64,000 nt of DNA. Source: Rugalucina vietnamica (lineage: Eukaryota; Mollusca; Bivalvia; Lucinida; Lucinidae). The stretch covers positions 30,265,456-30,329,455 of the forward strand of contig OZ024875.1 of assembly GCA_964017185.1 (NCBI GenBank). Direction: 5' to 3'. Below, in pieces: positions 11,933 to 23,079 of the stretch. The notes below the pieces were generated by a model. It had not been told where the DNA came from. It saw only the letters and a list, made by a program, of their open reading frames with translations, and did not search any database. The first letter of the stretch is position 1. The number at the start of each line of letters is the position of its first letter. Both the position numbers and the translations under genes were made by a program.

Positions 11933-12150
11933 TACGAAAACATGCCCATGCAATATACAGAGACTGTTTTTAGCTGTAAAAATGGAAAAAAATGATTGGA
12001 AAAAATTTGATATCTTTAATATTTTTGCATGTAAGACTTTTATTGTGGGTACACGTTAGAACCGCCTCATCGAGGCGGCTCTAACGAGTACCCACAATCT
12101 ATGTTTGGGAGCAAAAATAAAAAAGTAATAAATCTATGTTTGCGGGGAGC
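11933..12150. mobile_element. Palindromic MITE (family P), truncated copy at the TLR-2 start
   Basis: Same position and truncation as the copy at 7624-7845, with an intact central palindrome. It was copied together with the tandem unit. Confidence 0.8.
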
Positions 12151-12154
12151 CAAA

Positions 12155-12362
12155 ATAAGAATAATTCCACGTCCTTTATCCCTCTTGGAATGTATGTTGG
12201 AAATGTTCCATTACATTTCATCCAAGTGTTGTTACATGTTCATGATTCTGGACCGATACATGTCTCCGCGGTACCCTGCGGTATGATTATCGCAATAAAT
12301 ACACATCATAGCATTGGAATCATCATGGATCTAGTAGGTGTAAGCTTGAATAGCAGTACCAT
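12155..12362 (-). pseudogene. Orphan 5' fragment of TLR exon 1 (fragment E)
   Basis: This is the tandem partner of fragment D. It reads the TLR signal peptide and N-cap from an ATG at 12362, but a GGA codon has become TGA just after the MMIPM segment, so even the short peptide is interrupted. Confidence 0.8.
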
Positions 12363-12580
12363 TACGAAAACATGCCCATGCAATATATAGAGACTTTTTT
12401 AGCTGTAAAAATGGAAAATTTGATCGGAAAAGTTGTTATCTTTAATATTTTTGCACAAAACATTGATTGTGGGTCCACGTTAGAACCGCCTCGTCGATGC
12501 ATACCCCAGTTTTGCTATATAAAAGTGGCCATGAATTAAGAGGATATGCACTATGCGGAAATGTTATCCTGATGCATATA
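12363..12580. mobile_element. Palindromic MITE (family P), partly deleted copy
   Basis: It has the ATTACGAAAACATGCCCATG end and one palindrome arm (GTGGGTCCACGTTAGAACCGCCTCGTCGATG). The second arm is lost, but the distal part (TATATAAAAGTGG, and an end resembling CGGAAATGTTATCCTGATG) remains. Confidence 0.75.
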
Positions 12581-12902
12581 TTTACAGTAATCCACATTAT
12601 GTTTAGGATTGTAATAGGCCCACGCGTTTCGCATACCAATTTGATGTCATCTATGCCCAGCGAAGACCCGATTTAGCCTTAATCACTGCTTAGCTTTTTC
12701 GCAATATGGCCCATACTATAGTCCAAAAATATTCACCTGGTGTTGGGTGAACTCTATTAGTATATAATTATAGTTCGTTGCAATTCTAAATATATCTTCG
12801 GAACGCTTCGTGATTGCTCGTACATCATCGTGACTCTTCGTGATTGTTAGCAAGGTAAATGCATCGATATATAAGGTTGTTATGCTAAGAATTTTGTTCA
12901 GA

Positions 12903-12985
12903 ACTGCATAGCTCAAATGGTAGAGCACGCAGATTAAGATATTATTACTTTTCATTTTACAGATTAGGATTAGATTCCCACGATT
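12903..12985 (+). other. tRNA-like sequence (pol III A and B box)
   Basis: The A box TAGCTCAAATGGTAGAGC is clear and shares 17 consecutive bases with the one at 29328. The B box (GGATTAGATTCCC) is degraded. No proper acceptor stem is visible, so it is probably not a working tRNA gene. Confidence 0.5.
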
Positions 12986-13290
12986 GATCGCATTTTTTTA
13001 AAATTATTATTTCTTATGTACCCTATTTATTCTCTATCGTATATAATAATTTGATTGTTTGGTCGATTTTGTGTATTTTTGAAATTAATTTCTTTGACTT
13101 TAGAAGATAAGAAATGGTTTGACTTCTGCTTAGACATATTGTCGCTATGGTTGTGTTTGAAAACCCTTATGTTGCACGATATGACACATGAAAAGTGCAA
13201 TTATCATGTTCTCCGTGCGATTGCTTTTGATAAAACGTGATGTGCATTTTATTTAATAAAATAAAAAGAAAAATATATTTTTCATCTTCT

Positions 13291-13355
13291 ATGGGATTCG
13301 AACCAGGGATCTCCTTGTTAAAAATCCGGTGTCCTAACCACTGAGCTATGGTCCT
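13291..13355 (-). other. tRNA-like sequence, Lys(TTT)-like
   Basis: Read on the minus strand it has A box TAGCTCAGTGGTTAGGAC, a 7-base TTTTTAA loop that would give anticodon TTT, and B box GGTTCGAATCCCA. The anticodon stem pairs poorly, which argues for a tRNA-derived repeat rather than a functional gene. Confidence 0.5.
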
Positions 13356-13727
13356 TGTGATACAAGATGTAGCAAACTGCTTATATATTGGGTACACATT
13401 CTTCGCGTACTTTATCGAGTCTTGCCGACGGTGCACGAATCAATTTGGATAATATCGATAATTTATTATTCAGCGTCATAGCGACTTAATTTATGCGATG
13501 CATAAAGGTCAACGTCGGGTGAATATTTTTGGACTATACCTCCATTTGAACGTTTTACTGCTTCCAAAGATTCTCAAACTTTTTATATTTTATTCATTGC
13601 AGAGATCAAATCAATATATACAGTCTACTGTCCATGAAGGACATAGTATTAACAACAAGCATACCACATTGTAGATTTTTGTACTGGTCAGGCAGGTTTT
13701 ATGCTAAACCATGTTATTTTGAACATT

Positions 13728-13985
13728 ACAAAAACCCTCCCATGTGATATACAGATTTTTCCGAAGTTGTAAAAATTGAAAATTTCCAGTAGAAAAATTT
13801 GGATATTTTTAATACTTTATCTTAAAACATAGATCGTGGGTACACGAGTACCCACAATCTATGTATTGGGTCAAACATAGGAAAAATAGGTCCACCCCTG
13901 CAAACTCCAGGTTTTTTATATATAAAAGTGGGGTATTAGGGGGTATATGTTACAAGGACATGTTTCCCTGATGTACATGTATGAC
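13728..13985. mobile_element. Palindromic MITE (family P), diverged copy
   Basis: Tandem partner of the copy at 8636-8900. It has the shortened palindrome GTGGGTACACGAGTACCCAC and ends with ACATGTTTCCCTGATGTACA. Confidence 0.75.
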
Positions 13986-14387
13986 GTAATCTAACATTAA
14001 CTTCCTATAGTTGATGTAAGTTTAATACGCAGAAAGTAAAAACTTATATCCATATTTATATTCATCATAAAAGAAAATGCACTACGATTGAATTGGGTCC
14101 CACGAAAAGTCTACCGTATGTTTGGCAATTACAGATCCGTTCACGGAAGAAACGAAATATAAATTGGTTGATGATACCCCGGCAGCGGTGCTCCGTTCCG
14201 GCATAATGGAAAAGTTGGTAACTGTGAAGTCAAATCACAACAAGGAGTTTCAAGACAAGGAGTTTCAAGACAGGTATAGAAACTCCTTGATCACAATAAT
14301 AGTTTTTTATTTCTTATTACAAAGCGTTTCTGATTTTATTCATGCATGATACTCATTAAACTGATAGATTTTGCATGCTTTTTGGAT

Positions 14388-14585
14388 CACCACTTTTAGA
14401 TATGCTAATGAAAAACAAACAATCGCCACTTTTAGACAGGCTAAAAAGCAATCGCCACTTTTAGATATGCTAATGAAAAACAAACAATCGCCACTTTTAG
14501 ATATCCTAAAAAAGCAATCGCCACTTTTAGATATGCTAATGAAAAACAAACAATCGCCACATTTAGATATGCTAATAATAACAAC
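14388..14585. repeat. 36-bp minisatellite, unit 2
   Basis: Tandem copies of the unit seen at 9265-9530 (AATCGCCACTTTTAGATATG). This marks the end of the second tandem unit. Confidence 0.9.
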
Positions 14586-14714
14586 AGACAATGTGAACCC
14601 AAATCTCAGGCCCAAACTGATTTAACATGTGAACATTTTGATTTATATAATGGTAAAATTCTTTGGAGACTGTAAACATTCAAAAGGGAGAAGGTAGACC
14701 ATATTGTACAATGT

Positions 14715-14894
14715 CGCGTGTGTTCGTGGTTCTCCCAATGGTACCATTGGTTGGTAACATTTGTACCATTGGTACCAATGGTATTGCCATTTTTACCGTT
14801 TGCACCAATTTCTATACCAATGATACCATTGACAATTAAATTGGTACAAATGTTACCAACAAATGGTAACATTCGAGAACCCCGAACACACACG
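14715..14894. mobile_element. Palindromic MITE with AATGGTACCATT motifs
   Basis: The ends are inverted copies: CGTGTGTTCGTGGTTCTC on the left and CGTGTGTGTTCGGGGTTCTC reversed on the right. The inside is built from ACCAATGGTA / GGTAACATTTGTACCA blocks that also pair. The ORFs across it on both strands are by-products of this low-complexity structure. Confidence 0.75.
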
Positions 14895-15070
14895 TCGGAT
14901 TATAAACCCTCATCAGTGACACTTTACGTTACTGAGTTGAGGGTGTATGCCGTATGAAGAGATAGATAATATACTCGTAATAAACTTTATTTTGGAACGT
15001 TCCCAAAAGATTAGTCTTATATTGCATATGTTGCGTGAGAAAATCGTATAATAAATGAATGAAAATGATA

Positions 15071-15308
15071 AGAGCCGCATCGTGAGAAAACCGGAGTTTC
15101 GCCTGTGCGAAAACAAAGGCGCACATCAGCTTCGCAGTAACTGCGAAGTTGATCAGCGCCTTTATTTTCGCTTCACCGATAGTACAATTTCTCTTCTTCT
15201 TAAATCCGAAATTTCAAGCTTCTAGCCTGCTTTTGTGAATGTACAGGTCGATCTGTGTCAGACCTGGATGGAAACCTCGAAGACCGGTTTTCTCGCGTCG
15301 CGTCTCAT
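15071..15308. mobile_element. MITE of the GAGCCGC family, copy 1
   Basis: The terminal repeats resemble TGAGCCGCGTCATGAGAAAA and its inverse. There is an internal hairpin (CAGCTTCGCAGTAACTGCGA) between GCGAAAACAAAGGCGC and GCGCCTTTATTTTCGC. Related copies are at 42992-43229 and 52233-52456. Confidence 0.85.
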
Positions 15309-15654
15309 AATATGATCAACCAGAATATTAATTCTGTTGTGCACTGGTGCGTATCTCTCCAGAGAAGAGCAACACTGAAATGACTGTTAAATTCAACAGG
15401 AAATAAATTCATATACTAACCAAAAATAATAATCACACAGAGAGCTTAAAACATCTATAAAATCATATACTGAATTATCATAATCATCTTAAAGGGTGCC
15501 GGATTGTCTTTTCTTCTCTGAAGCAAAGATTACAGTGAACTCGTTAGAACAGGAAAGTTTCTCTCACTGGGACATATGAGCCGCGACGTAAGAAAAAACC
15601 GGTCTTTGGGGTTTCCGAACAGGTCTCACACAAACCGGACTGTGGTGCCACAAT

Positions 15655-15805
15655 CATCAGGAAAACATGCCCGTGCAATATATACCCCATTATACCCCAT
15701 TTTTATATAGCAAAACTGGGGTATGCAGGGGTACACCTATTTTTCTTATTTTTGCTCCAAAACATAGATTGTGGGTACTCGTTAGAACCGCCTCAGCGAA
15801 AATAA
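15655..15805. mobile_element. Palindromic MITE (family P), half copy, reversed
   Basis: It starts at the far end of the family (ATCAGGAAAACATGCCCGTG) and runs through TATACCCCAT, CTATTTTTCTTATTTTTGCT and GTGGGTACTCGTTAGAACCG. It is cut after the first palindrome arm. Confidence 0.75.
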
Positions 15806-16725
15806 TGCACCAATTCGTGCGTACCTTGGTACTGACGCCCCTAGTTTTTTTTATGATGTTTGTGCAGTGAGTCTTCATAGGATGTGGTCTGTTTTCCAAA
15901 AACAGACTAAGTAGCCTAAAGATAACTGTTTTTGCCTGCTACGAATATAAACACCCTCTTGTGACTTTGTACATATAATTGTATATTTGTATATTTGTTC
16001 GTTTAGTTCACATTTATCATGTTTATATATTTTTGACAATCTTCAATGTTTGTTTTAGCCAAGTCGCGAGGAAACCCGCCTCTCATTTCGAGTCGGTGCG
16101 GACTGACTGTCAGATTTATCCGTCAGTTGTCTGGGGCATTGACCTCTAGCTAGTTTTGGCTGCGTAACTCGCCGCATAGGTCTACTGGGTTGGAAACTTC
16201 AGTGGTTGGTGTTCTCGTGACGTGGCCAAGTTTATGTTTATGATTGTTTTTTTTTTTTATTATTATTTTTTTTTTTTTTTATTATTATTTCTTCTGTATA
16301 ATCCGTGCATTGTTGATTGTCACCTCCCCGTGACCAACTTTGTTCCGTTTACCTGTTAAGTTAACGGAACACGGAACCAACGTGACCTTTGCCACGACAT
16401 GTTTCCATATGGATTGAGCATGTATGTTCTACCTCTCTATAAGGAGGAAATAAAGAAAAAATATTTATTTATTTATGCTTTAGACCTAATGCACATGACC
16501 GATACATAATAAGCATTTCAATTACAGGACTTTCTACTGGATCTACATTTTCAATGCTCATTCATTCTTTCTCTCTCTGTTACTCTGTTACATCCTTGTT
16601 TCTAGTTGACGTCAGCCGGGTGGCTACTTTCCTGAGAAAGAACTATGTGTCTTGCTATATTTTTATAAGGTCGTTATAATTACAGCGTACAGTATATGAT
16701 GTCTCGTATTGGTATGTTTTTCCAG
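15806..16725. other. Non-coding stretch with T-rich and ATT simple repeats
   Basis: Simple T/ATT repeats lie at about 16245-16310. I see no gene. The stretch ends in a segment related to repeat family Q. Confidence 0.5.
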
Positions 16726-16729
16726 CACT

Positions 16730-16960
16730 GTACCTAGATTTTGAATGTTTGTGCTCATTGCACATCATATGTACGTTTTCATATGTAATGTTAAGTCCGG
16801 GTAACTGAGTGGCCACCTATTTTGAAATAGCTGTTCACTCGTCTTACGATATGTTCTCATTGTATTGTTTACTCATTGTCAATTAAGTTTTTCCCATCTC
16901 GGTTTTTGGAGTGGGATATTTGTTCTGATTGCACATTTTCCTGATCGTTTCTCCTGCTAT
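16730..16960 (+). repeat. Fragment of repeat family Q (3' part)
   Basis: It shares GGGTAACTGAGTGGCCACCT, CTTACGATATGTTCTC and TCTCGGTTTTTGGAGTGGGA with copies at 45605-46127, 49440-50045 and (reverse) 53450-53960. Confidence 0.75.
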
Positions 16961-17219
16961 TATTACTATTACTACTACTATTATTATTATCATTATTATT
17001 ATTATTTTGCTTTCTGTTTTTTTATCATGGGGCTATTAAACAATGGCGGGGGATCGCAGCTGGCTGGTGATGCCTTCTACTGACGTTATGTCGCACCCTC
17101 AGTGTTGTGGACTCATGTCTCTCAGACCCGTTTTGTTGCATACTACTTGGCAGTCCAAATCCATAAAAGACGCTTAGTTTTCGTTTTGTTGGCATTTTTG
17201 AGTACATTATTCTACCTAT

Positions 17220-17825
17220 GCTCATAATATTCCTTGACATGTGCCCGAACTCGTACGGGTGGATGCCAGGTCTGTAAATGACCCTGGGTCACAAAACTAG
17301 GTCAAAGGTCAAATGAGTGCTAAATAGCAAAAATCTGTAAAAATAAGAATAAACATTATTATTTTGGAAAATCATGGATTGATTTTAGGTAACTTGTACT
17401 CATGTTATTCCTTGACATGTGTCCAAAGACATAGGGGTGGGTATAAAGACTGTAAATACTCCTGGGTGACAGAATTAGGTCAAAAGTCAAAATGAGTGCA
17501 ACATTACAATAATCAAGTAATTTGCATATCAAACATGGACAGAATTAAAGCAACATATGCTTATTTTATTCATTGACAAATGTTTAAACTCATACGGGTA
17601 TATTCCAAGTTTGTTACTGCCTCTGAGTCACAGAATTAGGCCAAAGGTCATATGAGTGCAAAATATCAAAACCTGTAATGATTACTAAATAATTCATTTC
17701 TATCACATAATCATGGGCTTGCTTAAAGAAAGTTTGCCAAAGCATTTGTAGTACATCTCTGAGATGATTTAAGGCTAATCTAGAAAATAATGCATGTCAG
17801 CCATTGAGGTCAAAGGTCAGTTGAG
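17220..17825 (+). repeat. Diverged tandem repeat of about 170 bp with AGGTCA pairs
   Basis: Three recognisable units begin near TTCCTTGACATGTG and contain CTGGGTCACA..TAGGTCAAAGGTCA..ATGAGTGC. AGGTCA-type pairs lie at 17299, 17477, 17638 and 17807; the first and last are exact AGGTCAAAGGTCA, the middle two carry one change each. The spacings are about 178, 161 and 169 bp. Confidence 0.7.
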
Positions 17826-20800
17826 GTCATCAATTTAAAACAGGGTATACCCTGAAAATGCATTCACAATTTCAGTTACTGGAACGTTTCATTTGTAAAA
17901 GTAGCTGACAGAGATAGGAGATCTTACTTCGCTTGTTTGGCATTGATAGCTTTAAGTATGAAATACAAAATCTGGACTATAGCCATCTGTTCTTGCAAGT
18001 CTATTTGTACCCCATCGCACTGTTTCACTTAGGATGAAAGTGTTGCAAATTAAGACTAAACTATTAAAAACAAGCATGTTTCACTATTACCCACAAAAAT
18101 AATTTTTCTGTAGCGATTATACCATAGGATACTCATTTCATTTGTACATGATGTGAAGATCCCGTCCTTAGTGAATGTAATTGCCCCAACCCATTGACCC
18201 CCCCCCCCACGCAAGGAAACAAACAAGCAAAACGACAAAACAAATAATATGAATGCATTATTCATTTTGCCCATTTTTAGAACTGTAGCAATTTCCAGAA
18301 TTTAAGTCATGATATAAAATATGGAAATTATGGAACTTTCAAAGATGGGGTACAAAATGGCCACCAACATAAAATGCTTGGCATTAGGAGAACAATATTG
18401 TTATGCTAAACTTACTGACTATTATCCATTTTGATTATGCGATAACTTTAATTTTGGTATAGCTTTCCAAAGTCAGTTGTTTTTTTAGCAAATAAAATTA
18501 CAAAATTGATAGGTATTGCAGCGTTCCGAGAAGACAATGCTTAACTACATATGCTCAGAAGCAAACGTTTAGTCAGTGAAAATACATTTAAAATTCCATT
18601 GAGCCTGTTGAAGGGCTGTCGATAGTAATAAATAAGACAACTGTAATGAGCTCAAATTGCAAGAGTTATCGTTATTTGGTTCTTGTAAAATTTGAATGAT
18701 TTAATATAGATTACACATATTGTGATGAAAATCATATGGTTGAAGAAATTTGCATATCCCATCAATAGAAGAAGTAAATGAATGGAAAATGAAAATGCAT
18801 CGAAATTGCTTGTTTTGTTCTTTTTGATTTAAAAATTGTTGATAATTGAACAGATGTTTTAAATTCTCTAACTAGAATGCCTCATCTGACTCAGATCCAG
18901 CCGGTATTGAAAGAGAAATAATAACGTTTTACATTCAAGTTGAATATTTTGAAAATGTTACTATAGCATACTAATTGTCGGGACTATATGATCGCGGTGT
19001 ACAACAAGTGGTGGTTTTGGCCTTATATCTCATCTAATATTTATCAGAATTCAATAATTTTGGCATCACATTGGCATTTTTTGAATCTTAACATCCATAC
19101 ATAACAAGCTTTAAAAATATTTTTGAAAAAAGTTTTAATGAGGATTGATTATATGCCGGGATATGCATCTTTGTGAGGGGTGGGTGTGGGAAAATGCTTA
19201 TAGCAGCTTAAAAAGCGTGGAAACACCTATCAATTTATGCATTATCTTATTTGATAATCATTCCCATGTTTAAAAATCAGTTTTTTGTATATTTTTGTTA
19301 TATTCAGTATATTCGCGGAGATGTACTAGACAAATATGTTCAAAAATTTAATAAAATATTTTCTGCAAAAATTTGTATTTTGCCCTAGAATGCATATATT
19401 CATTTTACCTTTCAATTTTGTTATTTGGCAAGTAGCCAGTGAATACATTTACAGTTTAAAACACATTCCATTTACATATTTTAGATCTATTGCGTGAAAA
19501 ATGAAATTAAAAATATTTCAAAAAGTCTATTTTTCTCAATTTTGAAAATCAGTATTTTTTTAAAATAATGGATACCCCCACAAATATTTTGCTTTTTGAG
19601 TAGCATTCCACCTATATTTTAAGCTGTCTAAAAATTATAGATTTATTCATCAACAAAAATTGGTATCGAGCCACCTTAAATTAAATCAAAGTGTCTTCAA
19701 ACCTCCTTGAACTTAAATCAATGTGTCTTCAAACCTCCTTGATAGTTTAGGGTTGAAAATATTAACTAATATTTCCAATATAAGCAATTGAATTATCGTA
19801 TTTGGTTTTGCCAGAGTGCATACACCAATTTTCCTTCTTATTTTAAATCAAAGGGAGGCAATCTCCAAATTCTTTATTTTTGACATGTTATTTCTCGAGA
19901 CTAGGGCTGAATTTTGCTGAGAGTTTTTTGGATTCTTGTCACTAGCAACAACTTTGATTCCACAACGCTATAAATAAAAGTAATAATTTTATCATTCATC
20001 GGGTAAATGCAGAAAAGATGTATTGCGAATAAGGCCAATGACTGTATCAAAATGTGCACCTTCGGTAATTTCGTATCAAATTTAGAAAAAAAATAATCTT
20101 TGCAAATTCAACAAGAAGGAACAACTAAGGCCATTAGCAGGATGAATAGTTACGGGGCTAGAGCAAAGATAGCATGCATAAACGCAGTAAACCACTCTTG
20201 TGGTTGCAGTGGTGGAATGATAACAATTGTCATGCCAGAATTGCCTAACCCATGTAATTCATAAGCCAAGTCTCGGTACAAGGAAGTAATGTGACACTGT
20301 GTGTCATAGATATGATACGCTGGTACAATTAATGAGAGCCATGATGAAATTTACATACAAGAAACTCAGTACTTTGAGACACAAGTAAAGCTTGCCTATA
20401 TATGTGTGCAGTCCTCCCCACTTGGTAAATGAGAATGACTTTTCATTGACAGGATTTGTTGTTAGTACGGCTCATGACGATGTTGCAAAATAGTATACTG
20501 ACAATATGTTTAAGGTTTTAAACTATAGAATGAGCAGCTACCTCAGTAAAGCTACACCGGACATTAGTTTGGACCTGCAGTGACTTTTCAATTTTATCTG
20601 TCTAAACACCAAACATACACAAGTTTATTTATTTCATAAGTAAAATGTAAGTAGTCTCATCAAATGATAGAAAGCAGCTGCTGATGTTCATCAATGAAAA
20701 AATGCATTTATGATAATTACGCAATAAAATACATCTTATGATTTTGTACCATACTCCATTTTCGATTGTGTAAAATTCTCAAACCTCTATATGATACCTT

Positions 20801-20950
20801 AATGAATGGACGTATGTACAAATGCCTAAGTCAAAGCCAGCATCTCAATGCCAGCACAACCAAGCCAACCTCTCTACCAGTGCAAGACATCTTTACATAA
20901 TCAGAGTCTCCACAAAAACGTAAAAATCTTTCATGTCGAAAGGCTTTAAA
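17826..20950. other. Long AT-rich non-coding stretch
   Basis: No ORF with a recognisable domain, no RNA gene and no clear repeat boundaries. A poly-C run lies near 18200 and a short duplicated phrase (GTGTCTTCAAACCTCCTTGA) near 19690-19740. Confidence 0.5.
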
Positions 20951-20951
20951 T

Positions 20952-21173
20952 TCACGAAAATGTTTTGCTCTTGATCACTCTGTTGACAAACCATATCGCA
21001 TGACCGTAAACCAAACCTAATGGCGGAGTCACGTCAATGTCCAAACTCCCCAATAGTGCCAACACCTCCGTTGCTCTACGATATTGTTTTATGAGAGGAC
21101 TCACGTCCGGAAGTGGAACACCGCAGCTTGGAGTTTGGTCAATGTCAGCCAGTGTCGTTGTTTGTTTACTCAT
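20952..21173 (-). CDS. Small unrecognised ORF, possible first exon
   Basis: It starts at an ATG and encodes 73 residues (MSKQTTTLADIDQTPSCGVP...). The composition is protein-like rather than low-complexity, but I recognise no family. On its upstream side lie a perfect palindromic CRE-like TGACGTCA (21181-21188), a second TGACGT (21203) and an ETS-like TTCCGG near 21254, a combination seen at housekeeping promoters. No strong splice donor is visible before the stop. It could be a short protein, a first exon or chance. Confidence 0.3.
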   Translation of the reverse strand: MSKQTTTLADIDQTPSCGVPLPDVSPLIKQYRRATEVLALLGSLDIDVTPPLGLVYGHAIWFVNRVIKSKTFS

Positions 21174-21180
21174 ATTAGTG

Positions 21181-21260
21181 TGACGTCAATCGCATATTGC
21201 AATGACGTTAAGCTCGAAAATTTAGCTTTTGGGCTGTTCCGAAACTAATGATTCCGGTAA
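21181..21260 (-). promoter_or_regulatory. CRE-like and ETS-like sites upstream of the 73-residue ORF
   Basis: TGACGTCA at 21181, AATGACGTTA at about 21201 and ATTCCGGTAA near 21252. These are matches to general motif knowledge only. Confidence 0.25.
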
Positions 21261-22880
21261 GTCTGATTTAATGTCAAATATCCGGAAAATAAGGAAAATA
21301 AGCAACAGTTCTTTGGAACTAAAAGACAGATACTTGATTGATAATAAAAAGGTAAATATATATACTGAAATTCAGATGCTTAGCTTTCACTGAATGATGA
21401 AAAATAGCAGTTTTAATGCATTTGAGAGGCACTTCGAGCTTCACAGACATCAAGACAGCCTGAATATCAATCAATTTATATTTATCATTAATACACTATT
21501 TATTGATCTGGCAGTTTCGAAAAATATATTAGCTTGGCAACTAAATTATTGAAGAGAATACGCCCTAAACAGAGTTGCTTGAAATGAAATCAAGATTACT
21601 TAAGTTCTCCATACGTAAGGTAATAAATTTTACCATACATATTTAATTATTGCTGTAGTGGCAGCCATCTTGACCACCATCATTATACGATAAATAAAAA
21701 AAAATAAAACATTAGTATCAATCTGACTCTTTTGAAATGACGCTGATTACCGTCAATGCTCTTATTGTCAATCATTACTTTTCTCATGGTCAAAATTAGA
21801 AAACAACATGAAAAATAATTATTTTGTCCTTACATGACATTTAACCTCAAGTATCATATATCGTTTATAAATCCAAACTAACTGATGGCGATCAACACCA
21901 TGAATTAATCACATGTTGCTTGGCTTAACAAAACTGATCAATTACAATATGAGAAAGTACAATAAAATTGGATGTGTATGAAGATTTTTAGATGAGGGTA
22001 AGTTACTTTTATATGTATCAACTGTTATAGCATTCTCTTGTTTTTGACAGCCATATTGAATACCATCTTGACATGACAAAATATACAAAATCAAACATTA
22101 GTCTCAAGAAGCACCTAAAAGAACTTTATCCCCACCAGAATACCACTGGTACTGATGTTTATACAGACAATTGTAAAAGGGCATGAAAATAAGCATTTTT
22201 GCACTAAAGTGACATTTGACCTAAATCTGCACCACTTTGTTGTAACAATTGTTGCTGATGAAACCTCACAAATGCATTAGATGTAATTTAGGGGTTATTT
22301 TGACAAATAAATTGAAAATATTACATAGTACAGTATTGCTGATATGTTGAAATATATGAAATTTTGCACTTAGATTACCTTTGACCTACTTTTGGGACTC
22401 CGGGGCATTTTCAGATTTGGCATCCACCCTAGGGTGTATTGTTACACATCAAGGAACACATTTAGCATGGATGCCAAAATGTACTCAAAAATGCCAACAG
22501 AAAAATATTTTGATAGCTTGGGAGGCCAACTATACGTTCTTTCAAGATTTTGGAATCAAAATGCGTGAGAAATATCATTATTCACGACAGCTTACACTTT
22601 GTAAGAAAGAAACACTTTGTCAAGACAGAATATAATATAGTTTGTCAGTTTTGTTGTTTAACGTCATTGTCAACAATTTTTCGTTCATATCGGGACGGTG
22701 CCATCGCTTTCTTTGTATTATCCATGGTATGCATATACGAAAGGAGGCCCGGTAAATCGTGTACTTTGTTGATATTTTCATTATTTGACGTTCTGTTGGC
22801 ATTAAACTTTTTCAAATACCTTGTGCCGAACGTTAAATATCATCTGCTTGAAAAAGGCACATATTTAAATGTTGTCTGTT
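21261..22880. other. Non-coding stretch
   Basis: AT-rich with no recognised gene. ORFs here have no domain I can name and no supporting splice signals. Confidence 0.45.
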
Positions 22881-22890
22881 AAAAACTGTT

Positions 22891-23079
22891 ATGACCTCAA
22901 ATGATTCATTCAAGTATCTGAAAAGCACAGCAATATACAGTGGTATTTCCAGGAGCACTGTTTTTAAATGGCATGATCGATTTAGAGATTGGTGGACAGA
23001 AAGTACACACCATGGACGGAAACCATTCAAGAATGTCCGTAACGTACTTTCCGCAGATGAAATGACATTTTCAATGTGA
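22891..23079 (+). pseudogene. Mariner-like transposase remnant (HTH part)
   Basis: The reading SGISRSTVFKWHDRFRDWWT followed by GRKPFKNVRNVLSADE resembles the second helix-turn-helix of Mos1-type mariner transposases, which usually read like RSTVFKWHKRF. Only about 60 residues survive and no catalytic region follows. The call rests on family memory. Confidence 0.4.

Larger units (their letters stand above)
12717..13538. mobile_element. Short TIR element with a tRNA-like sequence near each end
   Basis: An 822-bp element bounded by perfect 21-bp inverted repeats beginning TATAGTCCAAAAATATTC. A tRNA-like segment lies inward of each end: one on the plus strand (12903-12985) and one on the minus strand (13291-13355). 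No transposase is present, so it would depend on another element. The layout mirrors that of the transposon at 29151-32487, but the TIRs differ. It interrupts sequence that is otherwise related to tandem unit 1. Confidence 0.75.

Noticed and set aside
13291-13355. Functional tRNA-Lys gene
   Set aside because: The anticodon stem does not pair well and the sequence sits inside a TIR element, so I call it tRNA-like only.
14340-14625. ORFs rich in SISKSGDC or LDMLMKNKQSP repeats
   Set aside because: Translations of the 36-bp minisatellite on the two strands.
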